The translations under genes and the position numbers were made by a program. Below the pieces are notes generated by a model. It saw nothing but the letters and a program-made list of their open reading frames with translations, was not told the DNA's origin and made no database searches. A DNA stretch of 64,000 nucleotides from Phallusia mammillata (Eukaryota; Chordata; Ascidiacea; Phlebobranchia; Ascidiidae). This document shows positions 45,001 through 56,400 of the stretch, in pieces (the first letter of the stretch is position 1; each line of letters begins with the position of its first letter). The stretch lies in contig QLIY01000077.1 in the NCBI GenBank assembly GCA_003260075.1, positions 1-64,000 on the forward strand. Reading direction: 5' to 3'.

Positions 45001-46927
45001 CCAAACCCAATGGAGTAGCCCACTCGAAAACCGAAATTAAACTCCCTTTCCATAACATTGTCAAGCGTTTAACGTAGGATATTAGTGTCTGCGCAATAAG
45101 ACTTAACTGAATCATATGCCTTGAAACCGTGACCCAAAGTACTTAAAGTTCGTCTTTAACGTTGGTTTACTTACTTTGTAATTGTTTAACCATGGTTACC
45201 AACCGGGGTGCAATTTGATGTACTTTGCAACGCCCCAAAGCATTTTAAAATAAATCTATCCTTTTGGAATCACAGACGCCAAAGTCCAACAATGCTTACA
45301 TCTCGTCTAAACTCTAGAGTGCCGATGAGTCGAAGAGGGTGGAAATACACAGGTTTTCCAAAATACGAAAGTAATTACAAAACAAATTGTCGATCTGACA
45401 CAGTTGGGGAGCTTTACGTTGCCTTACAGCGGAAAATGTTTTTGCATATTTGCCGATTTACCTATCGTGTAAAATTTGACTTAAAAACCATGCAAGCAGC
45501 AAAACAAAATCAATACAACGAGTACATAAGGAATAAAATACTAGTAAAATTCACACTATACACAAGAAAGCTTTTGAGATTTTATAAAGCGTTTGTTTTG
45601 ATTTTTACCCGCCAAATGGCCATCTATGCAATAAAAATTCCAATGGTGCTGATTTCACTACATATTCAGACGATTGTTCTCCGAAACGCGACCCAAAACG
45701 GCACTTTATAATGAAATGGCGAAATTTCCGACGAAGCCGTACCGCAAAATTATTGCGACCCAGCGAGAGCCTTGTACATCATTCTCTCTTCATGTGTACT
45801 AGGTTTCTCTGAAATGGCTTTTTCACAGAAGTCGCTCGATTACATGTGATGTGCCTTGGCATGGTGGGAGTGTCGACCCGTCGGTAACTAGCACAGAAAT
45901 CACGCTGGTTCGAAGCGCACGTGCAACGCTAAGGTGGGAACTTACTAATTGCCGCTCTCCATTCACCAAACACGCAAACGGCAGTCACAAAACAGCCTAT
46001 TACGCCACATAATATTGTACCTACAGCTACTTATCGGCCAAGTGTTTGTCCGCCGTCTGCTTAACTCATTAGCCAGGGACATCAATCAAACTCGTTACAG
46101 ACTCGAGACTGTGAGAGGCCTGAGACTACAAAGGTCCAAGGTCGCACGTCATAACTTTGTTTGGTGACGTAGACACTTTGTCGGTTACGCCTGCCCAATG
46201 AGCCGCACCCCTCCAAAGTTCGTGCACAGTTAAGTTACGTAATGGCTTAAGCGTCCATTTTCGTGTCGCAACAGTCATTGAAATCATGTAAAGTTGAAGT
46301 TAGAAGTTCAGATAAAAGTGTTCGACTTCGCTTAAGGCCTTACCGAGAAATGTTTAAATACAAACGATCAGCTTATTTACCGATTACACGCGCGCACTCG
46401 GCCATCGAAATAGAAACTACGTCGGTGTTCAAACTCTTGACCGACGGCCAACACCAGTCTGTCGTTTTTCCAGCTTGAGTAGCTGAAGAAGTTATGCCTA
46501 GAACATGTACAACAAAACATAAAGCTGGTGGGCCTAACTAAAAATTTGGCACAACAACACCACCAAGCGGCCACAAAACAAGGTATAGAAGATTGGAAAA
46601 TAAAAATTAACAACACACTAGAACTATTTGATTTAGTTTTATCTTTATGCAAAATATGTCACATCAACAAACAGTCCAGTTAGCCAAACTGGTTTTGTAT
46701 ACTAACAAGCTTTCACAAACCAAACTTTTAACAACATTCTTTTTAAATTTAATGACATTTAGATTTGTACAAATTGCACTAAAAAGCGACATGCTTTTTT
46801 GCATTAAACTTAAATTATAACATAAAAATCTTAAATGCATTATAATATCTATGTAGGTATGTATGAGTGTGCAGGCACCAAAAATATGACAACCAACATA
46901 TAGTTTTGCAAAATGTTAACGAGGCCC

Positions 46928-46928
<1 letters not shown>
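42096..46928. other. Intergenic AT-rich stretch
   Basis: The longest frame here (45208-45711, 167 codons) has no recognised domain. A TGACGTCA site is at 44098, and an NRF1-like 'gcgcatgcg' lies about 70 bp before it, near 44027. A weak SINE-like segment occurs at 43153-43195. Confidence 0.35.
43153..43195 (+). repeat. Degenerate tRNA-derived SINE remnant
   Basis: The word GTGCCGAGTGGTCCG resembles the A-box region of the minus-strand SINEs at 7780 and 10559 (TGGCCGAATGGTCCG), and a B-box-like AGTTCGATGAACCC follows after about 20 nt, closer than normal. Weak. Confidence 0.25.

Positions 46929-47002
<74 letters not shown>
46929..47002. repeat. Run of 74 C
   Basis: Pure C homopolymer without duplicated flanks, read as polyproline or polyglycine by overlapping frames. 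Probably a gap filler. Confidence 0.7.
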
Positions 47003-47054
47003 ATAAAAGGCAGCAAAATAACTACAGTCATTGCTTTTTTGTCTTGACTGCTGC

Positions 47055-47654
47055 GACATGTTTTAAAACATTTTACCTGAATAAATACTAACACTAAATC
47101 TTTGCTTAATTGGTTCACTTTTGTGCTTATGTAGATTTTTACTTTGGAAGTAATTTGCTGTACAACCAGCAACATTACACAAGAAAACCCCAAATAAAGG
47201 CCAATTAAAACATGGTTTAACATAAATGAATGCGTCACTGTTAAAATTTAGTTAAGCAAGATGATCATACAATATGCAAACAAAGTCATAGAATATGAGT
47301 GTGTGAAAAAAACGACAAAACATACCTTTTCGGACCCCCCCCCCGACATGTTTTAAAACATTTTACCTGAATAAATACTAACACTAAATCTTCGCTTAGT
47401 TGGTTCACTTTTGTGCTTGTAAATTTTTAAAAATTTTACTTTTTTTACATGTAAATTTTTACTTTGGAAGTAATTTGCTGTACAACCAGCAACATTACAC
47501 ACAAAAAAACCAAATTAGGCCAATTAAATCATGGTTTAAACTCACATAAATGCGTCACTGTTAAAATTTAGTTAAGCAAGTTGATCATACAATATGCAAA
47601 CAAAGTCATAGAATATGAGTGCGTGGAAAAAAACGACAAAACATACCTTTTCGG
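47055..47654. repeat. 280-300 bp near-identical pair joined by C10
   Basis: Copy A 47055-47334 and copy B 47345-47654 flank ten C (47335-47344). Copy B has an extra 30 bp or so of T-rich sequence near 47425. Confidence 0.8.
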
Positions 47655-47904
47655 GTCCATTTTGTGCTTGCTTAAATGTTTCTTTGTCAGCTTGCTTGTC
47701 CTGCTGCTTGCATCAGGTTAAGCACAAGGAATTGTGGGATTGTTGACTGTCTTTGTTGTTTGATGACGAAATAATCAACAATTCAGAAAACAACAAAGGC
47801 TTCAAACTAGTTGGCTATTTGACCAGCAGTCTTTAGTTTGCATGAGGCTATTTCGTGGTAACTACAAGCAATGTTGCAAGGGTTCTTGTCACAAATAAAG
47901 CACT

Positions 47905-48135
47905 TTCTGCCCCAGGTCAAGAAACGCCAGAAACAGCAATCAGGAATGATATTGATTAGGTTCGTGCCTTTGTTTTAGTGCTAGAAGCGTGAAAACAGCT
48001 ATGTTTGTTGCAGGCCCCCCCCCCCTTCTGCCCCAGGTCAAGAAACGCCAGAAACAGCAATCAGGAATGATATCGATTAGTTTCGCGCCTTTGTTTTAGT
48101 ACTAGAAGCGTGAAAACAGCCATGTTTGTTGCAGG
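47905..48135. repeat. 110-bp near-identical pair joined by an 11-C run
   Basis: Copy A 47905-48014 and copy B 48026-48135 flank 48015-48025, with about five SNPs. Confidence 0.8.
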
Positions 48136-48157
48136 CAAATTGGTTAACAAACAGGGT

Positions 48158-48752
48158 TTCCGAAAATTATTGTGAAGCTGTATTGGAGATTTATTTATTT
48201 CAGCTTACGGGGCAAAGTATTTTTTGAATGTAAAAACTCATGACGCCCACTGCCGGTGTATATACTGTAAGTACGATAAATGTTCAAAGATTTATAATTT
48301 GTCAAAAAAAAAAAACGGTTAAATACCCATTTCTGGTCACAAATAAACTAATCGTTAACTGTTTAGTTTTATTACTTAACAACCATGCTAATGCTCTTTT
48401 TATTTCTTTTGTTTGGTAAGCGACACACACGTGATCATGTCAACAGTTTGCATTCCCCCCCCCCTTCCGAAAATTATTGTGAAGCTGTATTGGAGATTTA
48501 TTTATTTCAGCTAAGTATTTTTTGAATGTAAAGCCTCATGACGCCCACTGCCGGTGTATATACTGTAAATACGATAAATGTTTAAAGATTTATAATTTGT
48601 CAAAAAAACGGTTAAATACCCATTTCTGGTCACAAATAAACTAATCGTTAACTTTAACTTTGGTTTTATTAGTTAACAACCAGGCTAATAGCCTACTCTT
48701 TTTTTATTGCTTTTGTTTGGTAAGCGACACACACGTGATCATGTCAACAGTT
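48158..48752. repeat. 290-bp near-identical pair joined by C10
   Basis: Copy A 48158-48454 and copy B 48465-48752 flank ten C (48455-48464). They differ by SNPs, an 8-bp indel after 'ttcagct', and an A-run length change (12 against 7). Confidence 0.8.
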
Positions 48753-48799
48753 GCATAAATCCAAGCAGTATGGTAATAGTGGAAAAGACTAAACATTTG

Positions 48800-49066
48800 G
48801 TTGGACCTACCATTAAACTGAAGATTTAAACAAAAGCATTTTATTTTAAACCTTTGAAGGCTAATTTGCATATGCTGTGTGTTAAATACGGCGTATTTTT
48901 TACTTAAACAAGTGTTTTGCACAAAACCCCCCCCCCCGTTGGACCTACCATTAAACTGAAGATTTAAACAAAAGCATTTTATTTTCAACCTTTGAAGGCT
49001 AATTTGCATACGCTCAGTGTCATTAAATAATGCGTAATTTTTACTTAAACAAGTGTTTTGCACAAA
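48800..49066. repeat. 128-bp near-identical pair joined by an 11-C run
   Basis: Copy A 48800-48926 and copy B 48938-49066 flank 48927-48937, with several SNPs and small indels. Confidence 0.8.
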
Positions 49067-49999
49067 GAAATAGCAGGAATGATTTTTAAATCGAATTAAT
49101 ACGGTCTGCATTGAAATACTTTTGAAACAGAACGAATGGCGCATAGGCAAAGGTAGCATGTTCAAAATAACAATAGAGGTAACGTTTTACAAATAAACCA
49201 ATCACCGCATACAATTTTGTCCTCACAATAAGGTCAGTAAAGTCACATATTCAAATATCCTTTAAGGCAATTTCTGGTGTACTATAATCGAGACCCGTCA
49301 AAAATGCAACAAAATAAATACAATTTGGGCAACCTAAATATTCCATGATCAGATTGTCTTGCTTGCAAAAAACATTATCACATAAGTGAAATAACACAAC
49401 TCGTCAAGCAGCATAGCTTAACCATGGATAGAAAGGTAGTGGGCACTTGGATTTATATGCTAACCAGAACGATATATATAAGTTTAACATTTTTAGTCAG
49501 ATTTATATAAGCGTAGAACTGGAAGCATGGTATACCTGTATTGTCAAAGCAATTTAAAAATATTGGGTTATATGCGTTTTTATCTAAAGTTGATATAACG
49601 CTGTAATCGCAGGTTCAGAAAACTGCAATTTTAACACAGCATTCAGATATTTACGTATGATACATAAAAAACGTTGGTAAAGATTTATCTGATGTTGGGA
49701 AACTTAAATTTTAAATAGGTTAAAAATTAACGCAACATATTGTTTTCTGTAAATTTGCTGTTTTAAAATGTTGTTTTTGTTAAAAAGTAATCAAAACGCA
49801 AGAAACGAAATTGTTTTTGTCGATTTTACAATCATAAACTTGTCGGACTGTGGTATTGCACTTCGAATCAAAATAGGACAAAATTGACGAAAGGCAATTT
49901 AAACAAGTGATCCACCTTCGGCCAAAATCATTTCAATTTCGGTTGGCCGAAACATTTCAACGAAATAAACCTTTTTAATTTTATTTAATTTTTTTTCAG
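49067..49999. other. AT-rich stretch downstream of the polyamine oxidase gene
   Basis: No recognised exon or element. The inverted motif pair 'ttcggccaaaatc...ggttggccgaa' at 49918-49950 is a small palindrome. Confidence 0.35.
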
Positions 50000-50005
50000 T
50001 TTATT
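50000..50005 (-). terminator. Polyadenylation signal AATAAA of the polyamine oxidase gene
   Basis: TTTATT on the plus strand reads AATAAA on minus, 130 nt past the stop codon at 50135. Position fits; use is inferred. Confidence 0.45.
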
Positions 50006-50134
50006 TAAAGTGGCATAAACAAGTCAATTTGCATTATCAAAATACGACTAGTTACAAAACATCCATTTCAACGATTAAAAAGAATATTGCACTTTAAGTT
50101 TAAACTTTTCCTGTTAATTATGTACATCACTAAT

Positions 50135-50475
50135 CTAAACCTTGGACAGCTGCTGCAACACTTTCGAGTCGACGCCATTGCAACCTTTGACCGAGCCGAC
50201 AGCTTTCGAATAATGACGTAATATCCGATCAGCTTCGCGCTGACCACTAAACATTGCACCGTGGACGGTTCCAAAATATTTCCTGCTTGTGGCCTCTCCT
50301 GCAAAGAGCAACTGCAGCGGGTGTGTGGCGTCTTTGTTGCCTGGCAACGGGGCCGCCAGGTTGTCTATGTCATCGCCTGTGGTGTCTCTGTTGAGGCAGG
50401 CGTACGAGCCATGGCAGAAACGGTCCGAACCCCAGCGTGTTACGTGTGTTACCGTGGGTTCAGGCACGTGGGGAC
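50135..50475 (-). CDS. Polyamine oxidase exon 7 (C-terminus, stop)
   Basis: Acceptor ttcacag/GTCCCC, phase 1. Encodes VTRWGSDRFCHGSY, GDDIDNLAAPLP, LLFAGEATSRKYFGTVHG and GQREADRI, the FAD- and substrate-closing C-terminal part, ending with TAG at 50135-50137. Confidence 0.92.
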
Positions 50476-53400
50476 CTGTGAAGTATGGTGGAAGTTAATA
50501 AACAAATACATCGCTTGGTTTAGGCCAGTGGTTCTCAAACTGTTTTATTGTCGGGGCCAAAAGGAGCCGCCAAAAAACGAGACCTCAGAAAATCACTAAA
50601 GATTATTTCCTTGAAAGCTAAAATAGCAATCTTTGGTGGTTTTCCGAGGTCTGATCCGAGCCGCAAAATAAGTAGTTGGGAGCTGCGTTTGAGAATCACT
50701 AGTTTAGGCAAATAAGGTGAAAAAAAAACAGTCGTGTAAGAGAGAATGAAAAATTATTTCCAAGTAAAACTATATTGGCTTTCTGATATACTTCCATTTT
50801 ATGCATTCTATACGATATTTACCAATTTACTATACATATCATTTGATCTACACATATGGTTGTTTTTGTAAACAAAAACTAATGGGTCCCCACATGCGTT
50901 TAGTTTGGGTCATTGCTAAGTAGTTTTAAGAGACCGCAAGTGTTTCATTTAAATACCAAAAACTGTAGTTGTAGTTTCAAGTCCAAATTTTGGGAAACCG
51001 CTGGTGAAATTTGGGGGATCGTTTCGGTCCCCCAAAACACCTTAAAAAAACACTGGGTCTGTCACTTGTTGCAGCCAGAAAAAACTGTTTCAAAGGACCA
51101 CTAAGCATAGCGTCTTGCACCATCTTACACATCTAAAGAGCTGAGCTATGTAGGAAACCACTAATCACTGCCTTCCAAGAAGCTCGGGTGTTAAATCAAG
51201 TTTTCAAAACAAGGAAATCAAGTTTTCAAAAACCCATGGTTCGTGCTGTTTAAATTGAAGAGGCTGCTCATAAATTTGGCAGCAAATGCAGCTTTTCTGT
51301 TTTAAACGCTGCTGTTTAAATTCAAAATGACATTTAAAAACACATTAGGCGAGAAAAACAAGTGGACACAAGGAGACAACTTTGTGATATCTCTAAAACG
51401 GGGGTACTTAACCGTTTTGTAGCTTGGAAAAATTTGAGCCCCAGGATTCAATAGTGACAAACTAAAAGTGTTGCAAAAACAAAGTTTAGATAAGTTTCTT
51501 GTTAGTTAACCTGTTTACAGTGAATTGCTAGGAATTGCAGTTGTTTGGCAATTATGAACCGGTTTGGACTGTGGTTTGTCTCTAGTTTTGGTGTCGAACA
51601 GTTTGGTGAGGCATGGTTTGTTGGTTGTTGTTAACTGGAGTGTCGTTAGATGGCTATACTAGCCAATACGGTCTTATGCACTGATGAAACCACATAGATC
51701 GAAACAGTGTGCCATGTTCACACCTTACATATTTTTTTGGCTTGACGGTTTTATATTGATTTAATGGACTAAATCAGGAAAATCTATGTTTCGTTTCTTT
51801 AGGAATGCCAACAATTATGCCTACTTATACATTCACCCCCAAAAGATAATTAATTACCCCCGGCAAAGAACTCCTAATCTAGAAAAGCAAGTGAGTAATT
51901 TTGTTCCTTGAGCTAACCTAGTAATTTACCAACAAACTTTCGAAACAATTCCGTGCATGTTTTCCCAACTTCATCATTCGTTAACTTTTCTACTTCGTCT
52001 GCGTGATCTCCACATAACCAGCCCTGATAACAAATAAAAAAATTGCTGCAAAATTACAGACAGTGATTTGTCCAAATATTGTTTCAACACTCAAAAATAA
52101 TATTTGGCACCGCTGAGATAATTTAGGTCAACGAAATCAATTACGAAAGGTTATCACTAGGAAATATGTGTTTAGCGGTTGAGTACTTTGTTTCTACTGA
52201 TATAGGGCAAATCAATTGCAAAAATATTTACAGTGTGTTTATTCCAAAAGTATTACCCAAACACAAACTAAAAAAACTCCTAATTTAGGACCTAAATACA
52301 CCTGGTTCATTGTACATGATTTGCAACTGTTGTTAGGGGGAGGAAAATTTATAAAATAGAACAAATGACATTTGTTGACGATAAACAAGATCCTTTATGC
52401 ACCCCCCCCCCTCTTATGCACTGATGAAACCACATAGATCGAAACAGTGTGCCATGTTCGCACCTTACATATTTTTTTGGCTTGATGGTTTTATATTGAT
52501 TTAATGGACTAAATCAGGAAAATCTATGTTTCGTTTCTTTAGGAATGCCAACAATTATGCTTACTTATACATCCACCCCCAAAAGATAATTAATTACCCC
52601 CGGCAAAGAACTCCTAATCTAGAAAAGCAAGTGAGTTATGTTCCTTGAGCTAACCTAGTAATTTACCAACAAACTTTCGAAACAATTCCGTGCATGTTTT
52701 CCCAACTTCATCATTCGTTAACTTTTCTACTTCGTCTGCGTGATCTCCACATAACCAGCCCTGTTAACAAATAAAAAAATTGCTGCAAAATTACAGACAG
52801 TGATTTGTCCAAATATTGTTTCAACACTCAAAAATAATATTTGGCACCGCTGAGATAATTTAGGTCAACGAAAACAATTACGAAAGGTTATCACTAGGAA
52901 ATATGTGTTTAGCGGTTGAGTACTTTGTTTCTACTGATATAGGGCAAATCAATTGCAAAAATATTTACAGTGTGTTTATTCCAAAAGTATTACCCAAACA
53001 CAAACTAAAAAAACTCCTAATTTAGGACCTAAATACACCTGGTTCATTGTACATGATTTGCAACTGTTGTTAGGGGGAGGAAAATTTATAAAATAGAACA
53101 AATGACATTTGTTGACGATAAACAAGATCCTTTATGCAAACTAGAATAGTGGTTTTCCTATATATTGCCAGTTTACATATACTATATCATATTTAACGAT
53201 GTATCACATATACCATTTACTATATTTATAAAGGATATATATTTGGCACCTACATTTCATTGGGTCCCTATCTTTTTCCTGGCACTTTATAACATAATTG
53301 TTTCTGCAAGCATAATCTAATGGGTCCCCACACATATGCATATGCGATTTGGTAACAGTAAAAATAGGGCACAATCATTGTTAGATATTTACCAATTTAC

Positions 53401-56400
53401 TATACACATTATTTGATCTACACATATGATTGTTTTTGCAAGCAAAAACGAATGGGTCCCCACACGCGTGTTTGTGCGGATTCACAGTGAACAAACATCC
53501 TGGTTATTTTTAGATTCTTAAGGAAAAACTTAACCCAACTTTAAAAGTTTTGTCCATATTCTTTTTGCATCATTATTGTCATGTATATAATTACAAAAAA
53601 AACAGTAAATAATAACAGGATAAATACTTTCAATTTATTCTCATGGTTTGACCTTGATATTGTCGTTCAAGGTCAGTTTTTAAACACAATTTTCCAAAAG
53701 TGAAAATGTGTTTGATAACTTAATAAAACGACATAGCATTGCTGCGCAAAAACAGCTGATATCTAATCACCAACACGACTGTCTCGTAAAACGTCCGGCG
53801 GACGTCAAGCTGAGCACTCCCGCTGCATTCACCCGCCTTAATCGTAAACAAGTGAATTACTCCCTTGAGAGTTGAGACTTCTATCTGACTGACAGTGTAC
53901 ACATATTATGGGCTGTAAAAGTAACTATTTGGCCGATTAAGGCAAAATTTTAAATACTGAACGAATAACCTACTGCAAACAATTGTTTAACATTTCAGCA
54001 CATTAGGGCTTGTATTTTTGGCCTAAAACTTATTATTTTGGGGTTTAAGGGGTAAAAATGGGTGAATCCAATAAAAAGTTACAAAATTCTTTAGAATAGC
54101 TTACATTGCACCAACCAACAAAGCATGAAACCCTCAGATTATGTACTTGGGTCAGTACAGCCGTTTTTAATTTTTTTCGTTTTGGGGGCCTGTGGGTGAA
54201 CCGCTGGGTCGTTTGGGGTCAAACTTCAGGAGGATCAAATTCGGAACAATAACTAACATCTGTGCAAATTTGAATAAATTTAAAGCACTCTTTTTTGACC
54301 AAACGCATTTAACAAACCAGCGTTAGACAGAAATGAATATTTGGGGGTTTAAGGGGTGAAAATGGGTGAATCGAAAAAAAAGATACAAAATTCTTTGAAA
54401 TACCTTATATTGCACCAAACAACAAAGCATATAACTCCTAAATGAAGTACTTTAGCAAGTATAGCCGTTTTAAAAATTTCACGTTTTGGGGGGCTGTGGG
54501 TGAACCGAGGGATCAAACGGGGTCAAAATTCACATGGACCATCTTTAGACCAATATCTATAATGTGTGTAAATTTGAAAAAGTTTGAACCATTCTTTCTT
54601 GACCAAAACGTGGGAACAAATCCGCGTTAGAAAGAAAAAAAGAAAAAAGAAAAAAAGAAAAAAAAAAAAAAAGAAAAAAAGAAAAAAAGAAAAAAGAAAA
54701 AAAAAAAAAAGAAAAAAGAAAAAAGAAAAAAAAAATATAGACAAAAACAATATGTGTCCCCTTCAGGGAAGGGAACCCATAATTAGGCATGAATTCGGGC
54801 CTGTGTATTTGCATATAATCGTGATATTTTTCAAGTATTGTCATCAGGGTGAGGAAATGTCAAAAAGTGAATTAATGACATTTGTTAATTATATGCAAGC
54901 TTTGGGCGGAAATACGTGATATTATTTCCATTCGAGGGCAGAATGATGACTACTTTCGATAATTCCCTTCGTTTTGACTGTGAGTAATTTTCTATTGCTT
55001 TATTTGAAAACGCTTTATTTGAAAACGCTTTACAATTCCCAGAGAAAACTGTTGTTTACTCTATTCGACTAGTTAAAAGCCGAAACTAATAAATTTCAAC
55101 ACGAGTTTGCCATTTACTTCATTTGCAAGGGGCCAAATCTTACATTGTTATTAAAAGGGGCTACGAGGCCCAAAATCTACTTTTAGGAGGCCACGGTCCA
55201 TGAAAGGTTGAGACCACAGATCTAAGCAATGTTGCTAAAGGTTGCAAGCACTCTTTTCCTGGAACCACATCTAGGACATTCTTACGTACAATTCCAACAC
55301 ATCTGTATCTTGTATTGGATGCCGCGTGGTAAACCATCCGATTAAGCTATATAAAAAGGTAAAGTTACTCACTTCGAGCCAGCGAGCGTCGCCAGAACCT
55401 CGGACGTTAAATTGGATGAGGTCACGTGACCAGTGCTCGCCCTTGCCCAGCGTGACGTCATCGGCCAGTAGGATGACGGCGGTTTGGTCACGTGACCAGA
55501 AAGGCTGGTCGTACGCGAGGGCGATTTTGTTCACAGTGTCGAATGATAATCTGCACAAAAATTGTTAGTGTGTTTTCGGTGTAGTTAAGTCATCGAATTA
55601 ACGTATTTGTCAGATAAGCTTACATACAGATCTACGGGCTGTATGGGTACGGTTGGACACAACAAATCAATGCACCTACTGTTAGCGCAAAAAAGAAAAA
55701 CAAAACGTGCTAGAGTTTGAATTAATGCCCAAATCAGACCTAAAAAGTCCGACCCAGCCTATTACATCTCTTTATTGTTATTTAGCTAAATATAACAACA
55801 CACCTTTTACATGCTGAGGTTTTGTCTTCAGGCAGCGGAGGAAAGAAAGTTGATGGGCCGTAACGGTGGAGGCAGCCGATCGAAACGGTGACAATAACGT
55901 GATCGGCGTACACAGTTTCTTTTCTTCCACTCGCCAAGTCGTTATAAATAACACGGACCGGCTTCTTTCCGTTGTCGTGGCAACCACACCCACCGACGCC
56001 GTCATTCCACTCGATGCGCTCAACCGCGCTGTTCAGTCGGATCGCGCTTTCGGGGATCTCCCTCGCGACGGGTTCCAGGATTTTGTCGTAACCCCCAGGA
56101 AGAACGGAGTCGTATCCCTGCAGGGTTTCGTACACAGCGAAGGAGTGAATAGCACAATCTCGGATGTCTTTCACCCCGGCGTCCTGGCACTCTTTATGGT
56201 ACAAGAGGCGCAAGGATGAACGGAGGATTTCCTCCTCCTCCCCAGTTCTCCCCCGGAGGATTTGCTCCTCCCACACCTCTTCGAAGAAATTTAGCACGTT
56301 TTGACGCCTGTGCTCGTGAAGAAAGTCTTCGTCCTTGCATTCTGTAAAGATCATGTTTTCGATGATAGCTAGGTGCGTCTTGTAGGCTTCTTGCAACATT

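Larger units (their letters stand above)
51672..53140. repeat. 730-bp near-identical pair joined by C10, containing an exon
   Basis: Copy A 51672-52401 and copy B 52412-53140 flank ten C (52402-52411), differing by a handful of SNPs and one small indel. Each copy contains polyamine oxidase exon 6. This is the largest duplicated block in the window. Confidence 0.85.

Noticed and set aside
45208..45711. 167-codon plus-strand frame, the longest in the gene-poor part
   Set aside because: Lys/Ile/Phe-rich translation of AT-rich DNA without a known domain.
46867..47091. Polyproline/polyglycine frames across the homopolymer runs (also near 6143-6340, 31599-31973, 58200-58484)
   Set aside because: They are created by long C or G runs that probably fill gaps; no protein similarity outside them.
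53720..53902. 60-codon minus frame, considered as the missing polyamine oxidase exon
   Set aside because: It does not match the family; the 57-bp exon at 55290-55346 supplies exactly the missing segment.
54584..54919. Lys/Arg-rich frame and its Phe-rich minus-strand counterparts
   Set aside because: Translation of the (GAAAAA)n tail.
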